Below, in pieces: positions 1 through 7,110 of a DNA stretch of 19,862 nt (its first letter is position 1; each line of letters starts with the position of its first letter). The notes under the pieces are model-generated. The model searched no databases. It saw only the letters and a program-made list of their open reading frames with translations, and was not told where the DNA came from. The translations under genes were made by a program, and so were the position numbers. The stretch comes from a bacterium (GTDB lineage Bacteria > Ratteibacteria > UBA8468 > B48-G9 > JAFGKM01), in contig JAKPNC010000215.1 in assembly GCA_029548585.1 (NCBI GenBank), positions 1-19,862 of the forward strand. The letters run 5' to 3'.

Positions 1-253
1 CAGTATATCTGAAAGATAGTTCCTTCTGAGCGAAAACGTAATCATCCCCGCTTCCTGGGATAAAGCATTTTCCCTCCCTGTATAAAGTGTCAAGAAAACC
101 GGTAAAGACCTCCGAGGACCTCATCTTTTGCCGTAGTTCCGCCGTAATGCTTCCCACAGAAAAAAAAGTCATGTAAACCAGGGAGAAAAGAAGGAATATT
201 ATGACACTGGAAATGAGTATCTCTATAAGGGTAAAACCCTTTCTGAGGTTCAT
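1..253 (-). CDS. gspJ: GspJ-like minor pseudopilin, 5' part (runs off the left edge)
   Basis: The frame opens with ATG at 251-253 and stays open to base 1, giving 84 residues. The N-terminus is a class III (prepilin) signal: MNLRKG, then the cleavage point, then FTLIEILISS with the conserved Glu at +5. A hydrophobic stretch of about 20 residues ending near VYMTFF follows. The ATG lies one base after the gspI stop, with a G-rich Shine-Dalgarno stretch in the end of gspI, so the two genes are probably translationally coupled. In type II secretion systems GspJ is a minor pseudopilin that joins GspI and GspK in the tip complex of the periplasmic pseudopilus. The assignment to GspJ rests on the prepilin motif plus position after G, H and I. 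The C-terminal part that would confirm it lies outside the window. Confidence 0.85.
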   Translation of the reverse strand, partial: MNLRKGFTLIEILISSVIIFLLFSLVYMTFFSVGSITAELRQKMRSSEVFTGFLDTLYREGKCFIPGSGDDYVFAQKELSFRYT

Positions 254-254
254 C

Positions 255-644
255 TCATTCCCCCCCCGCCTCCGACTTTATAAATGGAACTATAGTCTCG
301 AAACTGCTCTTCTGGCCCGAAACGGATACCTTGTAAGGTATGAACAACACCCCGTATTCGGTATCAGTTATCACCTCATCGGAAAGGAACATGCGCCATT
401 CGTATTCCTCGAAAGGCTGCGGAAAGATGCCTTCTCCTTCTTCTGCCTCTCTATCTTCCGTCCTCAATTCCTCCACCTTCCACCTTGCAAGCATTGAATT
501 ATTCATTCTCTGGCTGAGAGACTTTATATTGCTCGATGAAACGAGGTATCCGTTAAGGCATACGATGGCTGCAATTGCAAAAATCGTAAGTGCAATCATT
601 ATCTCCAGCAGGGTGAAACCCCTTTTACATGTTATATTCTTCAT
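255..644 (-). CDS. gspI: GspI-like minor pseudopilin
   Basis: The protein has about 129 residues from ATG 644. The prepilin peptidase site is plain: leader MKNITCKRG, then FTLLEIMIALTIF with Glu at +5 and a continuous hydrophobic helix. The A-I-F-A-I-A-A pattern in that helix is typical of GspI. Upstream in-frame starts exist (ATG 662, TTG 674). I chose 644 because it leaves a normal short, positively charged leader. The gene overlaps the end of gspH by 20 nt and ends one base before gspJ. GspI is expected to be processed by a prepilin peptidase, which is not in this window, and to nucleate the pseudopilus tip with GspJ and GspK. The C-terminal domain is acidic and soluble, as expected for a periplasmic pseudopilin domain. 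Confidence 0.88.
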   Translation of the reverse strand: MKNITCKRGFTLLEIMIALTIFAIAAIVCLNGYLVSSSNIKSLSQRMNNSMLARWKVEELRTEDREAEEGEGIFPQPFEEYEWRMFLSDEVITDTEYGVLFIPYKVSVSGQKSSFETIVPFIKSEAGGE

Positions 645-1151
645 CAAAGTCCACGCTCCCATCGAGGATCTCAACTGATGATAAATAAGGGTTTAGGAAA
701 AGAGTGTAAACGGAGTTGTCCGAAGGATCTTTTACTTCAAGCAGTCCGAATTCCTGGGTCCCGTCAGGATAAAAAGAGAAACTCATCCTTCCCGAAATGG
801 CGCTTTCCTGGGAATTCCTGCCGCTGACAAGAATCATGCCGGCCTCTTCAAAATTGATTTCTTTCTCCTCTGAAATCTCCGGCTCTTCCCTGGAGGGCCG
901 TTCACCGATACCATAACTTGCCGTATCGAAGTCCGCGATGAAAAGGTAAACCTTCTTTTGCCTTATGGCCTCTTCCCGGGCGGCCTTCATCCTGTCGGCA
1001 ATCTCGAGAAGCTTTTTGTTTTCATCCAGGGGCATCAGGGCCTTAACGGCAGGAAATGCAAGGTAAAAAAAAATCCTATTATAACTATTACCGCCAGAAG
1101 TTCGACAAGGGTGTAACCCTTCCTATACCCTGGAACTGGATATGTCCGCAT
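625..1151 (-). CDS. gspH: GspH-like minor pseudopilin, reading frame broken at a T9 run
   Basis: The start ATG at 1149-1151 has a strong Shine-Dalgarno sequence (GGGGAAGG, 5 nt upstream) and overlaps the end of gspG by 29 nt. The first frame encodes MRTYPVPGYRKG followed by YTLVELLAVIVIIG, a clear prepilin cleavage site with Glu at +5. It then hits nine T residues (minus strand; A9 at 1065-1073) and stops soon after, around 1035. The rest of the protein continues without interruption in another frame to the stop at 625. Adding one T (T10) joins the frames into about 175 residues and gives the normal seven-residue spacing between the Gly and Pro of the pseudopilin helix. The order G-H-I-J supports GspH. 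The break may be a sequencing error, a real mutation, phase variation or transcriptional slippage; the sequence alone cannot decide. Confidence 0.82.
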
Positions 1152-1566
1152 CGAAACCTTCCCCTCCCTCTTTCCCGTCTCTTCCATGTGAAATGATCTC
1201 GTAATCCTCCCCCGCCCTTCCCGGGCTGAGGTACATATACTGGTTGCCCCATGGATCGGGGGGAAGCACGTTCTTTTCAAGATAACCGCCTTCCCTCCAC
1301 TTGGAAGGAATCCTTCCCACGGAAGGCTTTTCAACAAGGGCCTGGAGGCCCTGCTCCGTGCTGGGATAAAATCCGTTGTCGAGATAGAAAAGCCGTAGTG
1401 TCTGTTCGAAATTTTTTATCTGGACCTTTGCGGCGGTTATCTTGGCTTCGTCGATCCTGCCGAAAAATTTTGGCATCACTGTCATCGCAAGAATGCTGAG
1501 TATAACAATAACCGCCATCAACTCTATGAAGGTGAATCCCTTTTTATCCTTTTTATTCCTGAACAT
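1123..1566 (-). CDS. gspG: GspG major pseudopilin of type II secretion
   Basis: The protein has 147 residues from ATG 1566, the usual GspG length. The prepilin site is KKDKKG, then FTFIELMAVIVILSIL, with Glu at +5. The middle has the GspG signature DNGFYPSTEQGLQALV. Near the C-terminus come DPWGNQY and the acidic GGEGFDADI segment, which matches the calcium-binding region that stabilises GspG. A TTG three codons upstream (1575) abuts the GGAGGAG Shine-Dalgarno, so the ATG with 9 nt spacing is preferred. GspG subunits form the shaft of the periplasmic pseudopilus that pushes substrates through the GspD secretin. It is separated from gspF by 54 nt holding a hairpin, the largest gap inside this operon. 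It overlaps the start of gspH. Confidence 0.97.
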   Translation of the reverse strand: MFRNKKDKKGFTFIELMAVIVILSILAMTVMPKFFGRIDEAKITAAKVQIKNFEQTLRLFYLDNGFYPSTEQGLQALVEKPSVGRIPSKWREGGYLEKNVLPPDPWGNQYMYLSPGRAGEDYEIISHGRDGKEGGEGFDADISSSRV

Positions 1567-1588
1567 TTTTATCAACTCCTCCGGTACC

Positions 1589-1605
1589 CCGGACAGAGCG
1601 TCCGG
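1589..1605 (-). promoter_or_regulatory. GC-rich hairpin between gspF and gspG
   Basis: A perfect 6-bp stem (CCGGAC / GTCCGG) with a 5-nt loop lies in the 54-nt gspF-gspG gap. A second CCGG copy just downstream, beside the gspG Shine-Dalgarno (GGAGGAG), could compete for pairing with the middle CCGG. No T-run follows, so it is not an intrinsic terminator. It may be a processing or stability element that raises expression of the abundant GspG; that role is inference. Confidence 0.4.
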
Positions 1606-1620
1606 AAATATCCTTGAAAA

Positions 1621-2820
1621 TTACCTTATCGACTGGCTTATCTGGAAGATCGGAAGAAGCACGGCAAGGACTATCATCCCCACGAAACAGCCCATAAAGA
1701 GTATCATAGCGGGTTCAAGAAAGTTCACAAATCTCGTGGAACTCTGGGTCACCTCGTCCTCGTAAATTTCGGCTATCTTGCCGAACATTTCTGAAAGTGT
1801 TCCGCTTCTTTCTCCGGCACTGACAAGCTGGGTTACAAGATAAGGGAAGCGCCGGCTGTTTTTGAAAGCGACGGAAAGTGAGCCGCCCTTAAGAATGAAG
1901 TCGGTTATTTCGCCCACTTCTTTCTTCAATTCGGAACTTGAAAGAACATTCTGTGATATCCTGAGAGACTCTATTATCTCCACCCCCCCCTCAATAAGTA
2001 TGGAGATGGTGCTCGAAAAGACTGAAATTTCTTTTTTCAGGATTATATTATTAACGAAAGGCATCCTGAACCTGAAGAAGTCCGCCACCTGGCCTCCCCT
2101 CTTGCCTGCCAGCATTTTCTTGATCCCGTAATATGCGAGCATTGCGCATGCAACCAGATACAGCCAGGAAGACTTGAAAAAGGAACTTAATTTCATGAGT
2201 ATCATTGTGGGCACCGGCAAGGACATGTCTATTTCCGAAAATATCCTCGTTATGGTAGGGGTGACAAAGGTCAGGAGGAAAATAAATACCCCTGCCGAAA
2301 CTGCAAGCATGAAAATGGGATAACTCATTATACCCATCAGCTTTCTCCTGAATGCCTGCCGTCTTTCCAGGAAATCCGCCACTCTCAAAAGGATCTTGTC
2401 CAGTGTCCCGGTTTCTTCTCCTGCCTTTACAAGAGAAACCATCACCTGGGGAAATATCTCCGGGTGCTCTCCCAGGGCCTCTGAAAATATCCGGCCTTCC
2501 CTTATATTCTGCTGTATCCCTGAGAATATTGCCTTCAGGCGGGGATTTTTCATCTGCGCGGTGACTCCTGTAAGGCATTCGTCGAGAGGCAGCCTGGAGC
2601 CTATGAAAGTGGCAAGCTCCCTTATTGCCACTACGATCTCGTTCTCCTTGATTCTTCCCGAAAAAACCCTCGTCCCGGATGATGAGATTTCAGAAATCTC
2701 AACCACGTAGAGCCCCTTTTCCTTCAGGGATTTCCTGATTGCATTCCTGTCTTCTCCCTCCGCATTGCCCGAGAGCTTCTTCCCTTTCCTGTCAAGGCAG
2801 GTATACGAGTAATTGGCCAT
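1621..2820 (-). CDS. gspF: GspF inner-membrane platform protein of type II secretion
   Basis: The protein has 399 residues, the usual length for GspF/PilC. The N-terminus (ANYSYTCLDRKGKKLSG) is the typical first strand region of this family. Two repeated T2SSF domains follow, roughly residues 66-190 and 268-393. The repeats show related motifs: SLVKAGEETGTLDKIL in the first and QLVSAGERSGTLSEMF in the second. Hydrophobic segments lie near 166-188, 218-234 and 368-393. GspF forms the membrane platform that couples the GspE ATPase to pseudopilus assembly. The start is ATG 2820, with AGGAAG 7 nt upstream and only two bases after the gspE stop; a TTG at 2826 would overlap that stop. The adjacent E and G genes make T2SS more likely than a pilus PilC. 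Confidence 0.96.
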   Translation of the reverse strand: MANYSYTCLDRKGKKLSGNAEGEDRNAIRKSLKEKGLYVVEISEISSSGTRVFSGRIKENEIVVAIRELATFIGSRLPLDECLTGVTAQMKNPRLKAIFSGIQQNIREGRIFSEALGEHPEIFPQVMVSLVKAGEETGTLDKILLRVADFLERRQAFRRKLMGIMSYPIFMLAVSAGVFIFLLTFVTPTITRIFSEIDMSLPVPTMILMKLSSFFKSSWLYLVACAMLAYYGIKKMLAGKRGGQVADFFRFRMPFVNNIILKKEISVFSSTISILIEGGVEIIESLRISQNVLSSSELKKEVGEITDFILKGGSLSVAFKNSRRFPYLVTQLVSAGERSGTLSEMFGKIAEIYEDEVTQSSTRFVNFLEPAMILFMGCFVGMIVLAVLLPIFQISQSIR

Positions 2821-2822
2821 TT

Positions 2823-4355
2823 TCAAACTTCCTGTGTAACCCTCAGCACCTCTGATATGGTGGTAGTTCCCTTCTTTATCTTCTTGGCGCCGTCCATCCT
2901 GAGAGTGGTGAGACCTTTTTTAATGGCCGCTTTCTTTATCTCAACGGATGACGCCTTTCTCAGTATAAGATCCCTGACATGGTCATCTATCACGAGCAGT
3001 TCCGAGATACAGGTCCTTCCATAGTAACCCTCGTTGAAACACGACGGGCAACCTTTTCCCACCCTGTAATTACCGTCATTCATGTCATTCTCACCCAGGG
3101 CTACCTGCCGGAGCTCATCAAGAGAAGGCGATACGCTCTGGGAGCAGTTGCTGCAGTTTATCCTTATGAGCCTCTGGGCCATAACCCCCACCAGCGAAGA
3201 AGCAATCAGATAGGATTCCACTCCCATGTCGGCAAGCCTCACGACTGCGCTCGTGGAATCATTGGTATGGAGGGTGCTGAATACCAGGTGTCCCGTAAGG
3301 GAAGCCTGTATGGCCATCTCAGCGGTCTCCCTGTCCCTGATTTCTCCAAGCATTATGATATTTGGGTCATGCCTCAGGATAGACCTCAATCCGTTGGCGA
3401 ACGACAGGCCTACTCTCGTATTCACCTGAATCTGGTTTATCCCCTCAAGGTTATATTCAACCGGATCCTCGAGAGTTATAACGTTTATGCCGGGGTTGTT
3501 TATCCTTGAAAGGGCCGCATAAAGAGTCGTGGTTTTCCCGCTTCCGGTAGGTCCGGTAAGCAGGATAATTCCATGGTCAAGATGTATTAGCTTCTTGAAA
3601 TTCTCGAAGTTTTCATCATGGAAACCCAGCTCTTCAAGGCCAAAGAGAAAAGAACTCCTGTCGAGGAGCCTCAATACTATGGACTCGCCGAAAAATGTGG
3701 GAATAATGGAGACCCTTATGTCTATCTTCTTGGCGTCCGTTTTTATGGAAGCCCGACCGTCCTGTGGAATCCTTTTCTCGGCTATGTCGAGATTTGATAT
3801 GATCTTTATCCTTGTTACTATTGCCGGATGGTATTTCCTTGGCAGGATGAATATATCGTGCAGAAGCCCGTCTATCCTGTACCTTATTTTCAGATCCGTT
3901 TCCCCGCAATGAATGTGAATATCGCTGGCCCTCATGGATATGGCCCTGTACATGATCTGGTTGACGAGCCTGATAACGGGAGCCTTGTTTGCAATATCCA
4001 AAAGGTTCATTCCGCTTGTATCTATGTCTTCTTCGAGGTGTATCGCATCCTCTGTGCCGAGATCGTCTATCACCTTCTTTGAGGAACTCGGATGGTAGTA
4101 ATACTTTTCAAGGCACCTGTCTATGCTCTCCGGGGAAGAAAGGGCAACCTTCATCTCCCCGCCGATCCTCGATTTCAATTCCCCCATGTCTATCTTCAAA
4201 AGGTCGTCGGTAACCGCTATGGCCTGGCCATTCGCATCTTTAAGGAAAAGCAGGCGGTTATTCTTCAGAAAGGGAAAAGGGAAGAGGGCTAGGGTTTCGG
4301 GATCAATCATCTCTTCTGGATTTTCTATCCACAAAACAGAATTATTTTCCATCAT
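2823..4355 (-). CDS. gspE: GspE secretion ATPase
   Basis: The protein has 510 residues and belongs to the GspE/PilB branch of secretion ATPases. Visible motifs are Walker A GPTGSGKT (residues 268-275), the Asp box LEDPVE (295-300), Walker B region IIMLGEIRD (333-341) and the His box GHLVFSTLHTND (about 355-366). A tetracysteine zinc site is formed by C401, C404, C436 and C439 (two CX2C pairs), as in GspE and PilB but not PilT. The N-terminal 100 residues are a short T2SSE_N-type domain. GspE acts as a cytoplasmic hexamer that drives pseudopilin polymerisation through GspF. It starts one base after the gspD stop (ATG 4355), so tight coupling is likely. No other motor ATPase gene lies in the window. 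Confidence 0.96.
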   Translation of the reverse strand: MMENNSVLWIENPEEMIDPETLALFPFPFLKNNRLLFLKDANGQAIAVTDDLLKIDMGELKSRIGGEMKVALSSPESIDRCLEKYYYHPSSSKKVIDDLGTEDAIHLEEDIDTSGMNLLDIANKAPVIRLVNQIMYRAISMRASDIHIHCGETDLKIRYRIDGLLHDIFILPRKYHPAIVTRIKIISNLDIAEKRIPQDGRASIKTDAKKIDIRVSIIPTFFGESIVLRLLDRSSFLFGLEELGFHDENFENFKKLIHLDHGIILLTGPTGSGKTTTLYAALSRINNPGINVITLEDPVEYNLEGINQIQVNTRVGLSFANGLRSILRHDPNIIMLGEIRDRETAEMAIQASLTGHLVFSTLHTNDSTSAVVRLADMGVESYLIASSLVGVMAQRLIRINCSNCSQSVSPSLDELRQVALGENDMNDGNYRVGKGCPSCFNEGYYGRTCISELLVIDDHVRDLILRKASSVEIKKAAIKKGLTTLRMDGAKKIKKGTTTISEVLRVTQEV

Positions 4356-4356
4356 G

Positions 4357-5922
4357 TTAACGTTTGTCTTCTCCGATTATTTTCTTCTTTTCAGCAGTCA
4401 CTTCTATGGCCTTCTCGAAGGTGGTCATGATGCGGGGAGTTATGAATATGAGCAGGTTTGTTTTTACTGAAGAGGTTTCTACTCTCCTGAAAAGGTGGCC
4501 CAGCAGGGGGATATCTCCCAGGAAAGGAACCTTCTGCACGGATTTGCCCTTGTCTTCCCCCACGAGCCCTCCCAGTACAATGGTTTCGTTGTTTGGGACA
4601 ATGAGGTTGGTTTCAGCAGACCTCTTGGCGGTTGTCGGCTGTCCGTCTATGGATCCGGTTATCTTTGTCACCTCCTGGGATATCTTGAGGCGCACGTACT
4701 TGTCCTGGCTTATCTGGGGCGTAATCTTCAGATTAATGCCTACATCCTTGTAATCGTAGCTTCTTATCGTGTCGCTGGTAGATCCCGAAGTCTCCTGTAT
4801 GAACCTGGTTTCCTTCAGGTAAGGAATATTTTCGCTTACGTTGATCGATGCCTCGTAATTATCCGTTGTCATAATCTGGGGGGTAGAAAGGATATTGAAA
4901 TGGGCGTCCTTTTCAAACATTCTCAGTATCGCGCCCCTGTCAAGATTCTTGTGCAGAAGCCCTATCTCGAGAAAGCCTGAAGCCGATGCAGTATTAGACA
5001 GGGTTCCCAGTCCTTCCCCGACAAGCGTGCCGGTGTATTCCTTGTCCCTGAATGTATTTGCAAGAGTCAGTTCAACCCCCATCTCCTTTGCCTTGTCGAA
5101 GCTGACTTCAACAATCATGGCCTCTATGAGCACCTGGCTTGTAAGAACATCAAGCTCCCTGATCACCCTTTCTATGTTCGGCATATCTGAAGTTTCAGCA
5201 TGTATAATCAGGGAATTTGTAGCCTTGGCGGAAACCACGGAAGGCTGCATCGGAGGAACCTCCCCCCGCCTTACAACCGTTCTCTGCTTGGATAGAACCT
5301 GGGTCAGTACCTTTGCAACCTCCTCGGCATCGGCGTTCTGGAGCTTGAAAATCTTCATCTCCTCCTTGCCGGGAAGGCTCGGAATATCAATCTTTGAAAT
5401 GATCTCCATCAGCTTCGATATGTTTGAACCTACGTCTGAAATGACCAGGCTGTTGGTTCTTCCATCCACTGTTATCTGTCCACCCTTTGTTATGAAAGGA
5501 GTAAGGATCTGGGATATGGTGTCCGGAGGATAATATTTAAGGGGTATTATCTGTATGAGAAAATCCTCGAATTTACCGGGAGGAACATCCCCCACGTTTA
5601 CATCCAGGGACCTCGACCTGCTTTCGGAAACCGGCACTATGAAAGAGATCCCGTCCTTTTTGATTGAAGTGAAACCGTAAAGCCCGAGGATGGATTTGAA
5701 TATGGACTCTATATCATCTGCAGGAACGGGGTTGTAGGAGTATACGGTGATATTTCCCCTGACGTTGGGATCTATGACATAATTTTCCCTGGTATATTCT
5801 CCTACAAGCTTTATGAAGGTCCTTATGTCAACATTGTTGAAATTCAGGAAAAAATCTTTTGAGAATGCTCGGAAGGAAATAAAAAAGAAAAGAAGAAAAC
5901 ATGCCACTGCCTTTTTATTCAT
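4357..5922 (-). CDS. gspD: GspD type II secretion secretin
   Basis: The protein has 521 residues. An N-terminal signal peptide (MNKKAVACFLLFFFISFRAFS) is followed by an N0 domain (about 24-98), an N1 domain (about 121-180), an N2-type domain (about 189-260) and the secretin beta-domain (about 330-500). Hallmarks are VDGRTNSLVISD in N1, ATNSLIIHAE in N2, and VPFLGDIPLLGHLFRR and TNLLIFITPRIM near the C-terminus. It is shorter than proteobacterial GspD (about 650) because one N-domain repeat and the S-domain tail are absent. No lipobox is seen, so targeting to the outer membrane without the usual pilotin is possible. It starts 28 nt after the HEAT-repeat gene, with CGGAG about 11 nt upstream. 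Its place before gspE supports T2SS rather than pilus function. Confidence 0.95.
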   Translation of the reverse strand: MNKKAVACFLLFFFISFRAFSKDFFLNFNNVDIRTFIKLVGEYTRENYVIDPNVRGNITVYSYNPVPADDIESIFKSILGLYGFTSIKKDGISFIVPVSESRSRSLDVNVGDVPPGKFEDFLIQIIPLKYYPPDTISQILTPFITKGGQITVDGRTNSLVISDVGSNISKLMEIISKIDIPSLPGKEEMKIFKLQNADAEEVAKVLTQVLSKQRTVVRRGEVPPMQPSVVSAKATNSLIIHAETSDMPNIERVIRELDVLTSQVLIEAMIVEVSFDKAKEMGVELTLANTFRDKEYTGTLVGEGLGTLSNTASASGFLEIGLLHKNLDRGAILRMFEKDAHFNILSTPQIMTTDNYEASINVSENIPYLKETRFIQETSGSTSDTIRSYDYKDVGINLKITPQISQDKYVRLKISQEVTKITGSIDGQPTTAKRSAETNLIVPNNETIVLGGLVGEDKGKSVQKVPFLGDIPLLGHLFRRVETSSVKTNLLIFITPRIMTTFEKAIEVTAEKKKIIGEDKR

Positions 5923-5950
5923 ATGTTGTATTGCTCCGCCATGTATGCTC

Positions 5951-7000
5951 TTATTCCAGCGTCCAAGCAGGAGTCCCCGCAGGATTTCCGGCAGGAGCAG
6001 CCGGGATATTGAAAGATTCCGAACCTTCCTGCTGTATGGTCGTATGTTTTCTCACGAAGTTATCTATAGCGTTCTGAAGCTCCTTCTTGACACCTTCGTC
6101 CTGTTCGACCTTCAGCTTCTCCATGAAACGTATCAGCATATCGTAACTTGCATCCGTCTGGGCTATTATCCGGACGGCATTTTTTCTTAGCTCGGCGTTG
6201 GGATCGTCGAGGTATTTTATAACGGATGCATCGGCTCCGAACATGCCCGTCAGGGTCCCGGTTTCTCCTTCCTTGGCGCCGCCTCTCTTTATATACCATT
6301 CAATCGCATCCATGATGGTCTTTCTCACTTCGATATTGGTTTCATGCTTCAACCTGACAAGCATGGTTCTGAGCGCCAGGAGCTCGTTAATGTCCGTATT
6401 CTGTTCGTTTGTTCCACCAGAGGTGGTCGTGGCCTTTTCCGAAAAAGTCCTGGTCGCATAAATCTTGGTGGCATAATTTCTTATTATGGGCTCCGGATCG
6501 TTCAGAAGCCTGAGCAGGGTAACATCGGTCCCCATAACGAGATCAAGACCGGCGGAAGCCAGATCTCTTACCTCAGGATCGGGATCTGCAAGGAGAACGT
6601 AGAGATCGGGCACGTAGATAATAGCGCCGAGGCTTCCCGTGCTTTCGTCATCGCTGCCTGAAGTGGTGCTACTGCTTGAGAAGAGCCTTCCCCTGACACC
6701 CGAGTTATTATTGGTGCTGGTATTCTCAGTGCCGGAAATCGAAGAGAGCCCTTTTGCGAGTGACTGTATCGCCTGCTTTCTCACGTTCGGATCCGGATGT
6801 CTCAACATGCCGCCTATTATGTATGCCACAAGCAGGTCAGTCACCTTATTTGTCGTGGAGTCTTCATCGTCGTTAGTATCGGTTGAAAACCTGCTCGAAC
6901 TGCTTCTTGATGTAGAAGAAGTAGTCTGTGCATCAAGCCTGCACATGGAACAAACCATAAAAAGGACGCAGGTTATGAATAATAATCTTTTTATCCTCAT
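5951..7000 (-). CDS. exported HEAT-repeat protein, first gene of the T2SS operon
   Basis: The protein has 349 residues. A signal sequence (RIKRLLFITCVLFMVCSM, probable cleavage after RLDA) is followed by a Ser/Thr/Asp-rich linker. About six HEAT-type helical repeats follow, near residues 66-85, 136-155, 165-183, 215-235, 264-281 and 295-316. Each has a D-P-x-x-x-(V/L/I)-R core (HPDPNVRKQA, DPDPEVRDLA, DPEPIIRNYA, DPNAELRKNA) or a degenerate version. Ser/Thr/Asn-rich low-complexity stretches separate repeats 1 and 2 and repeats 3 and 4. The C-terminus is Pro/Ala rich. The start ATG 7000 has GGGAGG 5 nt upstream. It sits directly before gspD, where gspC would often be found, and behind its own promoter. 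HEAT repeats are protein-binding scaffolds, so a periplasmic partner of a secretin is possible, but I recognise no named family. Confidence 0.85.
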   Translation of the reverse strand: MRIKRLLFITCVLFMVCSMCRLDAQTTSSTSRSSSSRFSTDTNDDEDSTTNKVTDLLVAYIIGGMLRHPDPNVRKQAIQSLAKGLSSISGTENTSTNNNSGVRGRLFSSSSTTSGSDDESTGSLGAIIYVPDLYVLLADPDPEVRDLASAGLDLVMGTDVTLLRLLNDPEPIIRNYATKIYATRTFSEKATTTSGGTNEQNTDINELLALRTMLVRLKHETNIEVRKTIMDAIEWYIKRGGAKEGETGTLTGMFGADASVIKYLDDPNAELRKNAVRIIAQTDASYDMLIRFMEKLKVEQDEGVKKELQNAIDNFVRKHTTIQQEGSESFNIPAAPAGNPAGTPAWTLE

Positions 7001-7012
7001 CTGTGCCTCCCG

Positions 7013-7037
7013 GCCCTTTTTTTACAAGATAAAGGGC
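7013..7037 (-). promoter_or_regulatory. leader hairpin just upstream of the HEAT gene ribosome binding site
   Basis: A 7-bp perfect stem (GCCCTTT / AAAGGGC) with an 11-nt loop ends one base before the GGGAGG Shine-Dalgarno at 7006-7011. An alternative pairing of GTGCC (7035-7039) with GGCAC (7003-7007) would cover part of that Shine-Dalgarno. The arrangement could tune translation of the first gene of the T2SS operon; this role is inference. Confidence 0.35.
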
Positions 7038-7077
7038 ACGCCTTCTACATATATTCCGTTTCGGCTGATCCAATAAT

Positions 7078-7106
7078 ATTATACCATCATACATGCTGCA
7101 TGATAA
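7078..7106 (-). promoter_or_regulatory. sigma-70-type promoter with extended -10 for the HEAT-gsp operon
   Basis: The -10 is a perfect TATAAT (7078-7083) preceded by TGG, an extended -10. The -35 is TTATCA (7101-7106, 4 of 6 to consensus), with an exact 17-nt spacer. It lies in the 110-nt gap between pilQ and the HEAT-repeat gene. The expected start point is near 7071, giving a leader of about 70 nt. This separates transcription of the T2SS operon from the pil operon, although no terminator follows pilQ. Confidence 0.7.
7086..7104 (-). promoter_or_regulatory. operator-like 19-bp dyad inside the promoter
   Basis: The imperfect palindrome ATCATnCAnnnTGnATGAT fills the -10/-35 spacer and overlaps four bases of the -35. 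The half-sites match at 7 of 8 positions. A nested perfect palindrome (CATGC-A-GCATG) is offset within it. This is the usual place for a repressor site. No regulator gene is visible in the window, so the binding factor is unknown. Confidence 0.4.
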
Positions 7107-7110
7107 ACAA

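Noticed and set aside
1589..1605. Intrinsic terminator between gspF and gspG
   Set aside because: The hairpin is not followed by a T-run and lies inside a continuous operon.
2051..2578. A 175-codon minus-strand frame inside gspF
   Set aside because: It lies wholly within gspF, which has full family motifs; the alternative product is Gly/Arg/His rich and unlike any protein I know.
5951..7000. Lipoprotein signal in the HEAT-repeat protein (Cys residues in its signal region)
   Set aside because: The residues before the cysteines (FMVCSMC) do not make a proper lipobox; a signal peptidase I site after RLDA fits better.
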